This document shows positions 1 through 12,544 of a stretch of 64,000 nucleotides of DNA, one piece after another. How positions within the stretch are numbered: the stretch's first letter is position 1; each line of letters begins with the position of its first letter. Source of the stretch: Epiperipatus broadwayi (lineage: Eukaryota; Onychophora; Udeonychophora; Euonychophora; Peripatidae). Made by a program: the position numbers and the translations under genes. The DNA lies in assembly GCA_028023455.1 (NCBI GenBank), contig JAQFVV010012405.1:9569923-9633922 (forward strand), read 5' to 3'. Below the pieces are notes generated by a model, which worked only from the letters and a program-made list of their open reading frames with translations, was not told where the DNA came from and searched no databases.

Positions 1-164
1 CAAATGTTAAAAAAATAAATTCACTTATGTAATTTTCACAATATTTTATTTAACTTCCCTATAACACTTTCAAATCTCTTAATAGATTTGAAGAAAATTG
101 CTAGACAAATAAAACTGTTAGGAAAATTAAAAGTCTATTTTTTTATTATTTATTTCATTAATAT

Positions 165-1962
165 CCAAGTAGCTGCCTAAATATTGAGATAACTGGAAGA
201 TTGCAGTAATAATATCAATTTTTAAGAAAGGTGATGAAGAAGATATTAAAATTATAGTCATATTTTAAAATACAGGCATACCACTCTTATATATATATAT
301 ATTTTACAAAATCGTAATGTTTACAAGTAACATTGGATTTTAATCACTCTAAAAAGCAAGCTGATTTATAAATGGTTTTAGCACACGGAATCACTTTCAC
401 GTATTGAGAGAAGTTATAGAAATGATTAATAAATATTAGATGCCATTATGCATTGACTTTATTAGATTATGAAAATACATTGATTCTATAAGCATTTCTT
501 TAGTGATTAAAGTATTGTATCATCAAAATATAAGCCTAGGATAATGTCATATTCTGAAGTATATTTGTCACAATGGAAGGGAATTGATTGTATTGCATTG
601 TGATGCTAAGATCACAATTGAAAAGGATACATGACAGAATGATTCCATTTCTCCAAAAAAATTTATAGCAGTTTTATAAAAAATATATTGTGGACTAAAA
701 TAGGAAACAAAGAGAACAAAGGTAAACTGAGATTTTAAAATCATCTATGATATGGTTATTTTTGTAAATAATGAGCTTTAAGAAATGTTACAAGAGCTAT
801 CAGATGAAAGTAAAATTAAAAATCAATACTAAAAAATCTAATTTTAATATTCAATTGATTTTTTCAGAGGAAGAAAGGAAAGATTGATAGTCATGAATTA
901 GAGGAGATAAATATCTTGATCAAATTATTAATACAGATAGAAATTATTAATGCAGATAGAAACATAATGGATGATTTCCAAATTCTCTATACAGTAGAGC
1001 CACCAAGTACAAGCCTTCATAATCAATGGATGCAGGAAGGCTTGTTCATAAAATCTCTAACTAGTGCCTACTTTTCAAAAATCATAGTCACCATTATCCT
1101 ATGGTAAGGATAGGTATAAAACCAGCAAAACATCATTTGATCAGCATTTCATAAGCTCCTAGCTTTATAGTTAACCAAATAGTAAAAGGGGTCTGCTGGA
1201 GGGTTGAAGTAGATCCTATGATCTAGGCACAGTGTTGTCAAATCCAAGGCTCCTCATTGATAAAATCCACAAGTTAGAAACTAGTCTGGGGATGTTGGAT
1301 AAGTAGGCACTAGATAGGGATTTTATGAACAAACAGTCCTGCATCTATTGATTACAAAGGCTTGCACTTGGTGGCACTACTGTTTGGAGAGTTTGGTACT
1401 CTTATTAACAGCATGTGTAAGCATATAAAATAGTGATCATATAATGGATGAAATTAATTATAGAATTAAATTTTGATGGAAAGCCTTTGGTAGAAATAAC
1501 TTAGTATTAAAAATATATATACCTATGTATTTGAAAAAAAAATATAGATGTTTTTAACCATTTTTCATTTATAAATCTGAGAATTGAACATTTAATAGAA
1601 GAATGATATAGAGAGTTCAGAACACTCAATAAAGGCTGGAATGATTTGTGTTAAAAGTTTAAAGAAGAAAGACCAAAAACAAAATACATAGCTTAGAGAC
1701 CAAACTGGTCTTACTGATATCATTAAAAGAACTAAGAGACTGAAATGAAGTTTGCTAGAAGACATAATAATACAAGAACTGTTGAAATTGAAAAGGGATT
1801 CCAAGATAATGCAATGGGAAGAAAATTCATGTGAGATTGATGAATGAAGTATTGGAAGTGTTCTGGTGTGATGTGAAAAATGATAACTATGGATCAGCGA
1901 AACTGGTTTAAACCCCCAAGTTTCCTTTATCCTGCAGTGAGTTATAATATATGAACATCATG
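165..1962 (+). mobile_element. Decayed RTE-type LINE copy (RT and C-terminal part)
   Basis: The stretch aligns by eye, base for base with many substitutions and indels, to the RT part of the better copies at 29.1-30.7 kb and 58.1-59.7 kb. Recognisable points are the phrase around 215-245 (matching the IFKKGDKED segment), the helper phrase near 400 (HIQVLREVIE), and the tail near 1900-1960 ending in ATGATGATG. No reading frame survives, so it is a dead copy on the plus strand. It is interrupted at 975-1440 by a foldback element. The 5' part (endonuclease) is absent or lies outside the window; the first 160 bases show nothing I recognise. Confidence 0.8.
964..1451. mobile_element. Foldback element FB1 copy a, with 11-bp target duplication
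   Basis: An inverted-repeat element (about 975-1440) is inserted in the decayed LINE. The LINE sequence ATAATGGATGA occurs on both sides (964-974 and 1441-1451), an 11-bp target-site duplication. The left arm carries CAGTAGAGCCACCAAGTAC and the right arm the complementary GCACTTGGTGGCACTACTG. The middle has family sequence also seen in copies c and e (AGATCCTATGATCTAGG, ATCCAAGGCTCCTCA). There is no coding potential. Because it sits inside the LINE, it is younger than that LINE copy. Confidence 0.8.
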
Positions 1963-2063
1963 ATGATGATTTCATGATTTAAATTCACAAATTTATTTTA
2001 TGAGCAATTTTATAACTTATATTCAATGTTAATAAATTTTATTCTGATTACAAATATTGTTAC

Positions 2064-2257
2064 AAGTCACACTTATTAAACAGGCAAAACTCTCCATACA
2101 GTAGTGGCACCCTGTGCCAACCAGAGTAATCACAAGGCATCCATTTTGGTTGGCACAGGGTGGCACCACTGTATGGAGAGTTTTGCCTCTTTAATAACAG
2201 TTATGTGCTAGCATAGGAGATGGTGGCATGTGATGTTTAGTGATTTAAGTCACATTT
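2064..2257. mobile_element. Foldback element FB1 copy b (short, 172 bp)
   Basis: Arms beginning AGGCAAAACTCTCCATACAG and their reverse complement flank a very short centre, so the copy is nearly all hairpin. One side has the family's unpaired extension (AACAGTTATGTGCTAGCATA, then GTGATGTTTAGTGATTT). The flanks AAGTCACACTT (2064-2074) and AAGTCACATTT (2247-2257) form an 11-bp duplication with one mismatch, which puts the element at 2075-2246. It is an internally deleted relative of the copies at 19.4 and 45.9 kb. Confidence 0.8.
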
Positions 2258-2924
2258 ATGTTACCTTTTCACATTTTCATATTGTAATAGCAGCAAAAGT
2301 TTCTCTCAATTTCTTTCTTTTGTTTTTAAAAACAATATCTCCCAAATAGGAATAAATATTATTTAATTATTTTAGTTTTACATAATTATTTTAAATATAT
2401 TCCATGATAATTACAAAAAAATGAGAATAAAATAATCCGATCTCATACATTTATACATCTTACTACAAAACAGTGATGTTATACGTATTTGCTTTTCTGA
2501 TTTACAATTTTAACAGTGTTTAAGCTTTGACAATATTAAACAATGTTAAATTTTTTATAATAATTTTAAACGATTTTTTTCCTGTAATTTTCCATATCAT
2601 TAAAATACATATTCATCAATAAAACTTTGGCTTAAACACCATATTACTAAAGATTACGTTAAGATATTTTCATAACAATGTAGATAAAATTCAATTACTT
2701 TTGCAGTCTATTTATGTGTTAATATTAATAATTTTAACTAGGAAATCTTCTATTAACAAATAAATTTCAGCTACAAATTATAAAAAGGATTATTTTATGA
2801 ACATTTGAGTATTAATGGGTAACTCTTTATGAAAAGTCTTGTATAATAGTGAAAATATATAAGAAGTTGCCTTTTTTTCACTTTTTATGATATTAGTGTA
2901 TTCATTTCTGATCTACATTATATA
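2258..2924. other. AT-rich intergenic stretch, no feature seen
   Basis: I see no gene, RNA gene or clear repeat here; it is AT-rich single-copy-looking sequence. Confidence 0.5.
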
Positions 2925-3486
2925 ATCTAGGTCAGGGTCTGCAATGACTCACAAATCAAATGAAGTTCTTTGATCCTAATCTCATGGCTCTTTTTACCAT
3001 GATAAGCATAAACATATTTTTTATTTTCTCTTGGGTAATTTGTAAATAATTATTTTGATGTCCATAGGAGAGAAAAATGTGCATTACAACATTGTTTTTT
3101 GAATTCATCTCTATTATACAATATATAATGAATATTTGAGATTTGGAATTTCGTGAATAAATCAAATTGTCAAAGTGATTTTTTGTTTTTATTTATTTTT
3201 AAGAGAATTTTTATTTCCATTGGGATGTATACAGAATCTACTATAATTTGTTATTAAAATAAATGTTTAAATATATCTACAGCTATTTAGAAATTTGTAT
3301 TTTTCATGAAAATATTTTTCACCTCTTTCTTTGCATCTCTTTAATGGGGCAGGAGGAACACTCTTTTTTGCAACTCTTTAATGAGGGGAATAGATACATC
3401 TTTCTTTGCAACTCTTTAATGGGAGAGGGGAGATTTAGATCAAATGGATCTTCATTTCAAAATGTTTGCCAATTCCTAATCTAGAC
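2925..3486. mobile_element. hAT-like non-autonomous DNA transposon
   Basis: The left end CAGGGTCTGCAA (from 2933) and the right end, whose complement reads TAGGAATTGGCAAAC (ending 3478), resemble the classic hAT terminal inverted repeat CAGGGGTCGGCAA. The inverted similarity continues inward (AAATGAAG near each end). Flanking 8-mers ATCTAGGT and ATCTAGAC match at six of eight positions, as expected of an aged 8-bp hAT target duplication. The interior contains three imperfect repeats of TTTGCAACTCTTTAATG (about 3310-3425). No transposase is visible; the 73-codon ORF here is a by-product of those repeats. Confidence 0.6.
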
Positions 3487-3876
3487 TATAAATAAAATAT
3501 GTTCAATTTTAGGTTTTTAAAGTGAATAGACAAATACTATTAACAAATGAAATGATTTCAGTTGATAATTTCAGCTTATAATTGCTAATTTATCTGCTTA
3601 TATCAAAACTGAAATTTATTTAAAAGATATGTGGAGAATTTCTTTTAAAATTATTAATATCAAAGCCATCAAGAATATTTGAAACAAACAATTGAAGAAC
3701 ACTGACGACTCCAATAGTGCTTAACCTTAAATAAATAAGCATGAATGTTTAATAAAACTATTATATGTAATATATAGGGTATATGAGCACAGACTTTCAC
3801 ACGACCCACCACTCTCCACACTATCTCATAACACTGATACACTTGAACACATAAATGTTGAAAAGATAAATAATCA

Positions 3877-3918
3877 TCAATATACGTATTTCATGCTAAA
3901 CTAGCAATCATCAGTTGG
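3877..3918 (-). ncRNA. Decayed hammerhead ribozyme motif (SINE arm)
   Basis: On the minus strand: CCAA, CTGATGA, a stem II of TTGCT/AGCAT with its first pair lost, GAA, ATACGTAT, A, then TTGA instead of TTGG. Core bases are intact but both stem I and stem II have lost a pair, so activity is doubtful. Confidence 0.55.
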
Positions 3919-4299
3919 TCCAGATTACCATCTCTACACATATATGCTATAAGTGCTCAGATATATATTAAGATAGCCAAACCTCATACTTTAATAGACA
4001 GGCTTCAATCTACTCTGCCCTCCATAGTAGAGATGTCTGCCCATCACTTGTATATGTATTAAATGGATTATGTCCTGAACATGAGGGGTCAGATTGACCT
4101 TAGGTCAACATGGGTGTGACAAGAATCTCGACCTCAGGGTGGCCTTTGAGTATTCCATCATCAGATTTTCAATTGGATGAACGGTTGAAGAATTGGAGGG
4201 TAGAGTAGATTGAAGCCTGTCCATTAAAGTATGAGGTTTGGCTTTTTTTAATATATATCTGAGCACTTATAGCATATATGTGTAGAGATGGTAATCTGG

Positions 4300-4342
4300 A
4301 CAAACTGATGATTGCTGGTTTAGCCTGAAATACGTATATTGG
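4300..4342 (+). ncRNA. Decayed hammerhead ribozyme motif (SINE arm)
   Basis: CTGATGA, a disrupted stem II (ATTGCTGGTTTAGCCT), GAA, ATACGTAT, A, TTGG. The 5' stem I strand reads CAAA instead of CCAA. It is recognisable as the family motif but probably inactive. Confidence 0.5.
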
Positions 4343-4459
4343 TGATTATTTATCTTTTCAACATGTATGTGTTCAAGTGTATCAGTGTTATGAGATAGTG
4401 TGGAGAGTGATGGGTCGTGTGAAAGTCTGTGCTCATATACCCTATATATTACATATATA

Positions 4460-5459
4460 AATACAGGTATAAAATAAGCTTGTGTGTTTCAGTTAAAACT
4501 ATTATACTACTTTACAAGACAAACCTATATATATATATATATAAGTGTGTGTGTGTGTAAAATTGATAAACATTCTTTCATCAATAATTGTTTTAAAAGC
4601 ATAAGTAGTGTGCCTATGATTAGAGCTCATTCTTTAAATAAGCCAATGATTATTGACTGTGCCTAAGTTTTAGACCCGAACTTATTATCCAGCCTGATTT
4701 TTGTGCAGGTTCAGTTGTATATTAATTATTACATATTTATAAAATAGAATACCTCAAGAGCTTAATATATAAACAACATTCAAAATTAAAATTCATAACA
4801 CCATACAATAAATATATAAAATACTCTCTAACCAAAACAAGTCAAAATTTATCCAAGAAAAAATGGCCATTTATTCTTTATATATTTATATAGCTTTATT
4901 AATAATAAACTATATAGAAATATAGAATACATTTATAGACAAAGTTTGATGAAATTACAACCGTAATGATTATGATAAGTTATGAAACTTCAATGATGTG
5001 TAATTCAAATTTGGAGATGTCATATTTTAATAAAATCATAATGAGCAAACTGAAGAAGAGTTTAGATATTTATTTTCAGAAGTGAAATCTTATTGAGAGT
5101 GTTAAATAAAGGTTTAAGTTATGAGAGAGCTCAACTGAGGTAGATTGTTGATTGCGAAGTTTTGGTCATGATGTTCTTGGGTAAAAATTTGAAAGAGTAT
5201 AGGTATTAGTTGAATCATTCTTTGTCATTTCTTTTTGAGTACATTGTACTTATTGTTGTCAAATATTATAGAACAGTGTTCAAGTTGCATAGTTCTGAAT
5301 ATGTGAATAATTACAGATACATGATAGGCTGAAAGTATTATATATATATATTTTAAAGTAATTGCTTGATATTGGTTGTGTGTTTAAGAAATAGCATGCA
5401 CAATGGCATGATTTGTAAAAAAGGAACATTTAACATATGAAATTGAAATAAGTAATGAC
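4460..5459. other. AT-rich intergenic stretch with a short AT/TG microsatellite
   Basis: A dinucleotide tract (TA then TG) lies at about 4527-4558. Otherwise I see no gene or recognisable repeat. Confidence 0.5.
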
Positions 5460-6650
5460 ATTGGAGAGAAATGGCACTAAGCAATGAATTAGTAAGTGTC
5501 ACAATATACATTTTGGCCCTAATATAGGTTTAAAAAGATTTGAGATATAGAAGGCATGCCATTCTGATAGATAGAAAACATAAAGAAAAGCCCCATATGT
5601 ATGCTTTAATTAGATAAAGAAGTTTACAATAGATCTTTCTAAAAAGCTGCATCCATAGGCTCAGTATTCCAATAAGACTAGCATCCACTATATGAAATTT
5701 CACCATGGAATACAGCATTTTTCAACAAAATGCATTCATTTTTGTACTCAATGTGTTTATGATAAGATTGTTTAAATAATGGCATAATTGCATTTTAGAC
5801 AGATTAATTGGGATGCCAAAAATGGACGAGGGTTCCCCATAAAGAAAGATTGTGGTTTATGGCCTGCAGACAGTGCCATAAAGATGACTTGCAAAGTTGC
5901 ATTGTTGAAACAGTTGATGCTTGAAATTTATTTAAAATATTGAAAATGATGGAAATATTTTGGGGACCTCTGAAGATTATAGGAACATCATCAATAAAAG
6001 ATATGAGTTGGATGGTAATTTTAAGATGAGGAAGGAAAAGATCTTGAGTGCATTGTTCAATTTCCTTAATTAGGGGATTATAAATTAAAAATAGCAATGA
6101 GGAAGTGATGAGCCCTGTGAAATGTTATGACTTGGTTTGAAATATGTAGTCAGTACCATATAATTTTTCTGTTTGATTGATCTACTAATAAGGTAGTTTT
6201 GGATGGTGTATTATATCAGAATCTGCCTTAAAATCAACTTTGCATGGAACATAATCTGCAAGTTTGTTTTCTTTGGCAAACAACATTGATTTTTGTAACT
6301 TGAGAGGCACTGTGATCTTTTATTGCATAATGTGAAGTTGATAATTTTGGCAAAATAATTTTATTCAGTTTTTAAAATTATTCTTGCAAAGATTTTTTAA
6401 TCAATATCCTCAAGTGTAATAAGATCTGAGTTGTTTATAATGGGTATACTATTAATTTTTTTTCTCTAAGACAAAAATATTATGTTGGTAGAAAGGTTGG
6501 GAATATTAAGATTGCTTGAGCAAAATTGATTGCAGCATTTATGTAAAATAAGAACTATAATATAGTCAAGCTTCTTGTAGATATTATCCGGGATAAGATC
6601 TGCACCTAGAAAGATGTTTCAAGATGCATGCTTTATAATAATTTTTTTTA
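5460..6650 (-). pseudogene. LINE reverse-transcriptase remnant (not RTE)
   Basis: Minus-strand translation over 5804-6117 reads in order TGLITSSLLFLIYNPLI and then FIDDVPIIF followed by ILNKF and CKSSLW. This matches RT motif B (QGcPLSpLLFllY), motif C (the YADD box, here FIDD) and the following SG..LN..KS..lW region of L1/Tx1- or CR1-like LINEs. Order and spacing fit the family, but the YADD box and surrounding positions are altered and frames break on both sides. It is a dead fragment. Its exact ends are uncertain; it may belong to the same LINE class as the zinc-knuckle fragment at 44.0-45.3 kb. Confidence 0.6.
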
Positions 6651-6701
6651 GGAGCTCTATCTCTCTCTCCTTTTTCTTTCTTTGAAGATGGAATAGACAC
6701 A

Positions 6702-6880
<179 letters not shown>

Positions 6881-7303
6881 TTCAAAGGATAAACTTTATT
6901 GGTATTCAAAAAGGTTACACAAGTTACATTTGACAACATAGTTCTTATATATAAATTGGTTCACAAAACTACACATGTACAATGATTTGATCAGTGATTG
7001 TATGCATTAGCAAACAAGAAGTATTTAAGGAAAAAAAGTTCAACAAAGTCAAAGATGATCACTCAATAATACGATTATATACAATGAGATATACTTCAAT
7101 TAAACTAAAGCAGGAATGCATTCAATTTGTGTCAGTTGACTTCAAAACTGGCACAAGGGTCCATGTTAGATATGGTTTTTATGTTAGTACTTTTATATAA
7201 GTTCTTGCATATTCCAGGTGTCAATTTACTTAGTATTATCTGTAATCTTTATGTCTCTTTCATGTATGGTTTGCAGTTTATTTCTGAACGTGTTTGGATG
7301 TCT
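6881..7303. other. Intergenic stretch, no feature seen
   Basis: Overlapping short frames exist on the plus strand but have no family resemblance. I see no supported gene. Confidence 0.4.
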
Positions 7304-7319
7304 TCTGGGGTTGTTGTTG

Positions 7320-7396
<77 letters not shown>
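7304..7396. repeat. Trinucleotide microsatellite (TTG)n then (TTA)n
   Basis: Four TTG-type units are followed by a long run of TTA units. Poly-Ile or poly-Leu frames across it are artefacts. Confidence 0.97.
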
Positions 7397-7400
<4 letters not shown>

Positions 7401-7759
7401 TGATTAGATCATCGTTGCAAACTAATTTACAGCTATCCTAAAACATTTCAAAATAAACATAATTGTCTTCTTTACAAACATTTATTTCATTGGTATATGC
7501 TTAATATGTTAACATTTTGAAATCATGATCTTATTTATGCTATTAATATAGTATTATATGGTCTATGTTTATTAAAAAAACATATTGTATTGCAACTATT
7601 TCTTAGACCAACTTGTTATTTATCAAACTATTAATTCTATATAATATTGAAATACCATGGTAAGATGTATTTTTTTATTATTTGTAAATAAAACTTATTT
7701 TTAAATACAAAATTTAACATAATCTCATTGAAAAATGTGCAATAATATTAATAATAAGT

Positions 7760-8088
7760 ATAAAACAATGATCGAAAACGCAATATATGGGTAAGAGAAC
7801 AAACAGGTGTTATTGACCTCATTGAAAAAATTAAAAGACTGAAGTGGAGTTGAGCTGAACATATTGCTAGAAGAGATGATAATATGGACAATTGAAATCT
7901 TAAACCTGATTCCAAGATATTGTAAAAGACCCAGGAAGAGACCACATGTGAGATGGATTTAAAAAATAAAAGTGTGCCAGGATGATGAGGAGAAGAAAAG
8001 CTAAAGATCGGAGAAGATGGATTGAACTTGGAGATACCTTCATCCTGCAGTAGATTGATAATGGCTGGTGATGATGATAAAACAATGA
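7760..8088 (+). mobile_element. 5'-truncated RTE LINE tail with target duplication
   Basis: The sequence matches only the last 300 bases of the RTE element (from the RDRKRN segment to the ATGATGATG tail). The flanking 12-mer ATAAAACAATGA occurs at 7760-7771 and 8077-8088, so the insertion is about 7772-8076. Strong 5' truncation with a short variable target duplication is typical of target-primed reverse transcription. It is slightly decayed (a stop in the conserved WAGH region). Confidence 0.85.
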
Positions 8089-10610
8089 ATTAAACAAAAG
8101 ATTTTTAAGCTATAGCCCATTAGTTTTTAGGAGGTTTTAATGCTGTTCAATAAATGTGAAGAATTTTTATAAAAAGAATGGGGAATGGTAAAAGGAAAAA
8201 AAAAGAAATTAAATCTTAACTTCTCTAGTTTGGTTTTACTAACAGTAGAACAAATAAAAATAAAACTAGCTATGGAAATTATTGATTCATATTGATAGCA
8301 TAAAAACATACTTGGTACTTAGAATTTTAAATCTTCAAAAGCTAATAGATAACAATTTTCCTTCAGTCCCCGCGAACTATCGCTTCGATAGCTCGTAAAG
8401 TTAAAACCGAGCTGTATATATATCTAATTCATTTTAAAAGGAACTTAATTTTAGCAATAAATATTTAAACGGTAACACACAAAAATAATATAATTGATTG
8501 GGGGGGGGGGGATTTCGAAACACTAATTAAAATAATTATTATTATGTTTAAACGAAAAAAACCCCAAACAGTTATTTAACTATTACAGTAGTTGTAACAT
8601 TAACTGTTGCATTTAATGAATAATAATATTTCTGTAGTGTAATTTTCACTACACCATTCTCATGCAAGACAGATACAGGTTTCTAATGAATGACTAATAA
8701 AAATGATTAATATACGTTTATTATCAGTTGCATGATTATATATATATCAGTTCTTTGTTTTCTTTTTTCTCCCAGTATAGAGTAATTTTTTTATATGTAC
8801 TAAAATTTAATTGTAGATTTTTAAAAACAGTTTGAAATCCATTTTCTTATTTAGAAATATATATGTATGTCTCGGTTTTAATTAGCACAACGATTAACAG
8901 TTTCAAAATATAATCTATTCATTTAAAGTTAATCAAATCTATGTGTTTCTTATAATCAATAAATAAAAACGGGCTATATGAAGTAATTAGTGAGGTTTTG
9001 TCTGTCATAGAAATACAGAGCTAAGCATCCTTCGTTAATGATTTAGCTAATGAAAACATGGCTTGCTATGATGACCAGGCTAATTAATGACATTGAAATA
9101 AATAAAATGATCTGAGGTTTGAAAATTCTAATGAGATACTTTGTTTGCGTAATGTTATAAAAGTGTTAATCTAAATGTTTTTTTAATGACCAACGTTCTT
9201 ATAAGTAATTAATTATTTAACGTGTATTATATGTGTGTAGTTTTTACTTTAACAATAGATGCACACATTTAATCTTATTTAAGTAAATTCTATAAAACTA
9301 TATACAAAGATAGCTAACACGGTGAATAAATAGTCTATTCTTCTATAAATATCTTTCTAACAATTCCTCAAAGGAATAGCGTAGGATAAGGCAGAACTCA
9401 ATAGGTTTGACAATTTAAAGATGATGATGATTTGGTGAGCGTTACATTCATATTTTCTTCTACTTAAGAAAAGTTATGATACCTTCTTACCGAACAATAT
9501 TGAGTAGTTAGCTGTGTTAGCTGTAAACCGACTTATATATATATAAAATCCCAAACATATTGAAAAAAATTGCCTGGATCGTGGCAGCTACCGTTGCAAA
9601 GAGACTCTTATTTAATACTAGGTATTATATGTATACATATATTTTTTATTTATTTCTAGAATTATAGACAAATTGCAAAAAAAAAAAAACCAACAAAAAA
9701 ATTCCGCATTTTTATAAAAATTAGGTTAATAATATTAAAAAAAAAAAAAACCCTTTAATTTTTTCTGCTATAAGTTACTCAACATTTGAAAAAAAAAATT
9801 GTCTCATCGTTGGCTGTTAATTAAATTATGACTAGTTGTTTAAAAAGACTAAGATATTGAATGCGTCTAATGATAAATTGGATTCAACATGTTGTTAGTT
9901 CCATTCAATGGATAAACTTGATTAAATTATCCTCTTTCTTAGCTGAAATTCATTCAAAATTTTTAACCTCAGTTCATCACATTAGGATTACCCTAAATCA
10001 TTCAGTGCATATAGGTAAAAATAAAAAAGTAAGCACATATAAAAGAACCCACTGCACGCCTGAAACTATCCATTGATTTTTGGTAAAGGAGAAGTAAGGA
10101 AGAAATGCAATATTTGTGATCTAATAGATAGCATACCCCAATTACCACGTGTATGATTACGTATTATAGCCTGAGTGAACATTGAAAATTTTTTCAGATC
10201 ATGAATAGTCTTGTGTGTTTTACAGCCATTCTAACTTCATATTCAGTAATGGTTAGTAAATGAGTATATAGCTATGATTAGCTAAACAGCAAGATTTCTC
10301 AAACTAGTTCCACCAATGATAACATGGATAATTTCAGAGAAATAAACTATTTATATCTGGAATTGTTAATAAAAATCCAAATTTCATTTATACTGCATTC
10401 TGCATTTTGAAAACAATCCTGTCAGATTTGATAAAATAAATGTAAAATGAAGACATGAATATAAAAACCTGTTGAATTTATATATTTAAAAAAGGCATTT
10501 TACAAGTTTAAAACATAAGCTTTCCTTTATTTTTCTAAATCTTTTTTGATACATAGTAGATATCATTCATTGGTTTTCATTCAGAAAACCAAATTTAAAT
10601 CAAAATTGAG
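8089..10610. other. Intergenic stretch with homopolymers and a small hairpin
   Basis: No gene is supported. A run of 12 G lies at 8500-8511, A-runs near 9677-9690 and 9739-9752, and a perfect small hairpin CTATCG-CTT-CGATAG near 8388-8402 sits in a locally GC-richer patch. The 71-codon frame at 9861-10076 resembles no family I know. Confidence 0.45.
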
Positions 10611-10617
10611 AAAACAG

Positions 10618-10890
10618 AGTTGGAGAATGGAGTAGATTGAAGTCTGCTCATTAAAGTTTGAAGATTTGTGATCTTAATATAAACCGATCACTGATTATAT
10701 GTGTGTGAGGAATGATGATCTGGGCCAACTGATGAATGCTAGTTCAGCATGAAATGCATATATTGGCAGTCAGTTATCTTTTTCACATGTATGTGGTTAT
10801 GTGTATCAGTTATGTATGAGATAGAGTGGGTAGCAGAAGGGATCTTGGAAGTCTGTGTTCAAATCCCCTATCATACATTTAAACTGCAAA
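10618..10890 (+). mobile_element. Hammerhead-bearing SINE copy
   Basis: It has the family order: a GGAGTAGATTGAAG..CATTAAAGTTTGAAG segment, an AT spacer, the hammerhead motif (10725-10766), CAGTTATCTTTTTCACATG, ATGTGGTTATGTGTATCAG, and a Pol III B-box-like GTGTTCAAATCCCC near 10855-10870. The B-box match suggests a tRNA-derived promoter, but I could not assign an A box with confidence. It has no coding potential. Confidence 0.7.
10725..10766 (+). ncRNA. Type I hammerhead ribozyme motif with compensated stem II
   Basis: Reading 5'-3': CCAA (stem I), CTGATGA (core), ATGCT-AGTTC-AGCAT (stem II, five perfect pairs), GAA, ATGCATAT (minimal stem III), A at the cleavage position, TTGG (stem I return). 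Other copies have GTGCT/AGCAC in stem II; here both partners changed (G-C to A-U), so pairing is kept. All invariant core bases are present. Cleavage would fall after A 10762. The stem III is very short, as known for minimal type I hammerheads in animal retroelements. Confidence 0.75.
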
Positions 10891-12540
10891 TATATGAATT
10901 ATGCTTGTATTTCAAATTATATACATGTAAGTAAACTAAAATAGTCTTTATTTTTTGTCCAATATTTAAAGTAATATAATGTGGTCCAAGTCCAGTTGTG
11001 TATAAACTTGTAACATGTCATGTATATGATTATTAGATAAGAATTTAAAACCTTGCTAGAAATATTTTCCTATATAACATTAATACATGCATAGAAGCAA
11101 CAAAATTAAAATATTTTAAACGTAATGTTTGTAAAACATCAAATACATGCTAATGGAGCAAGAAATTAATATTTTTAAAATATTATATCTAGAATGTGAA
11201 AATTTTTATTTATTATTATTACAGGACTTCACACAATTTCTTGGCCAGTCTATAGGAGTTTAAATGAATATAAAAATTTTCTGAGCTAGAGATTAATCTG
11301 TGTTAGCAAGTCAATTTTGATGTGTTACCTAATAAAGTAAAAACAATATGATTGTGGTATACATAACAATGTTAATTCAAGGCAATGAAATTATGGTATA
11401 TTACTTTTCGTAATTAATCTGCTGGGTGGTAAAACTTTATAGCTTTATTATTATTTTTTATTTTTTAATCTAAATACATAGTTTATTAGCTAATAATTAA
11501 GTGATTAATTTAAATTGTCTATGGAATAGATACCTATTCAAAAAAAAATCTATGATTGGTTAGAAACTTTAGATACAGAAAAAAAAATGTTTATAACTCT
11601 ACTCAAATTTCAATCTCCGAGTATAAACACAGCAGATAGATTCATTAAACATTACTCTCACAAGAATCTTAACTGTTCCCATATGAAGGCGTATATCCTA
11701 TGTCACTTTCAACAGAATTAATTATAAAAGTGGCAGAGAGAAGCCAAGACATTTAAATCAAATGCCTGACATTACTTTTACTTTTTATTAATCACTCTAA
11801 GAGAAAGAAGTATTGTCAACTTTGACAGTTGAATGTATTAACCATAACAGAACTTTATTTCCAAAATGGTGGACTTGATAACAATTTTAGAAAAATTGAC
11901 TCTTTCTTTTATATATATGATAATTTCTGTTTTGCTCTGATAACTTGACAAAAACTGATTAAAGATAAGTAGAAAAAACATAATTGATATAATTGTGGAT
12001 TTTATCTTTTCAGCTTGTTGGAAAATGTAGTACCCCTGGCATGTTAGCTCAGTCACATAATGCTTGCTGAATGAGCTCAGAATTTTTAATTAGATTCCCC
12101 TGAAGATTGCCAAAAATCGATTTATGAATTCTTTCTACCATTTTTTATATTAAGTTTTATTTATTTAGCATATGAATTTTTTAGATAACTTAACTAATAG
12201 CAAACATCATATAAAATTCTGTAAATTTTTCAATCAAGAAATAAATTCACTAAAGGTTTTATTAAGACCTTCAATTTGGTTACTGTTGAATAAAGATGAT
12301 AATACTTAATTATGTGATTCATCATTTGTATTCAGCCACAGGTACATAAAGCAGATGTTGCTAAATTACATTTTTGAAGCAGATGAGTGCAATACTAATA
12401 GGTAGTCATGAATCTTTTGTTTAGACTCTAAATGTTCTACTGTCATTTTAGGGTATCTGGGATGAATTTTAATAGGTAAAAAATTTGCCAAAATCATTAA
12501 TGCAATGTTCTAAACCAGTAAAATATCACACAATCACCAT
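10891..12540. other. AT-rich intergenic stretch, no feature seen
   Basis: I recognise neither a gene nor a repeat family. The short frames are unconvincing. Confidence 0.45.
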
Positions 12541-12544
12541 TTTC

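Larger units (their letters stand above)
3764..4450. repeat. Inverted dimer of a hammerhead-bearing SINE
   Basis: About 255 bp at 3764-4026 is repeated in inverse orientation at 4196-4450, with a unique spacer of about 170 bp. Each arm contains a SINE unit: a CATTAAAGTATGAGGTTTGGC segment, a short AT tract, a hammerhead-like core, GATTATTTATCTTTTCAAC, and a distal segment near a Pol III B-box-like position (GTCTGTGCTCATATACCC, decayed). The arms are nearly identical, differing by scattered substitutions. A transcript of this locus would fold into a long hairpin. The spacer (TGACCTTAGGTCAACATGGG etc.) matches the SINE 5' part also seen at 28.86 kb. Confidence 0.8.

Noticed and set aside
7127-7441. 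Poly-Ile and poly-Leu ORFs
   Set aside because: They are frames of a TTA microsatellite.
10690-10766. Folding the SINE hammerhead as type III, using the upstream TATGTGTG strand as stem III
   Set aside because: It pairs in some copies but puts a G at the cleavage position in most; the type I fold with CCAA/TTGG leaves an allowed base there in all core-intact copies.
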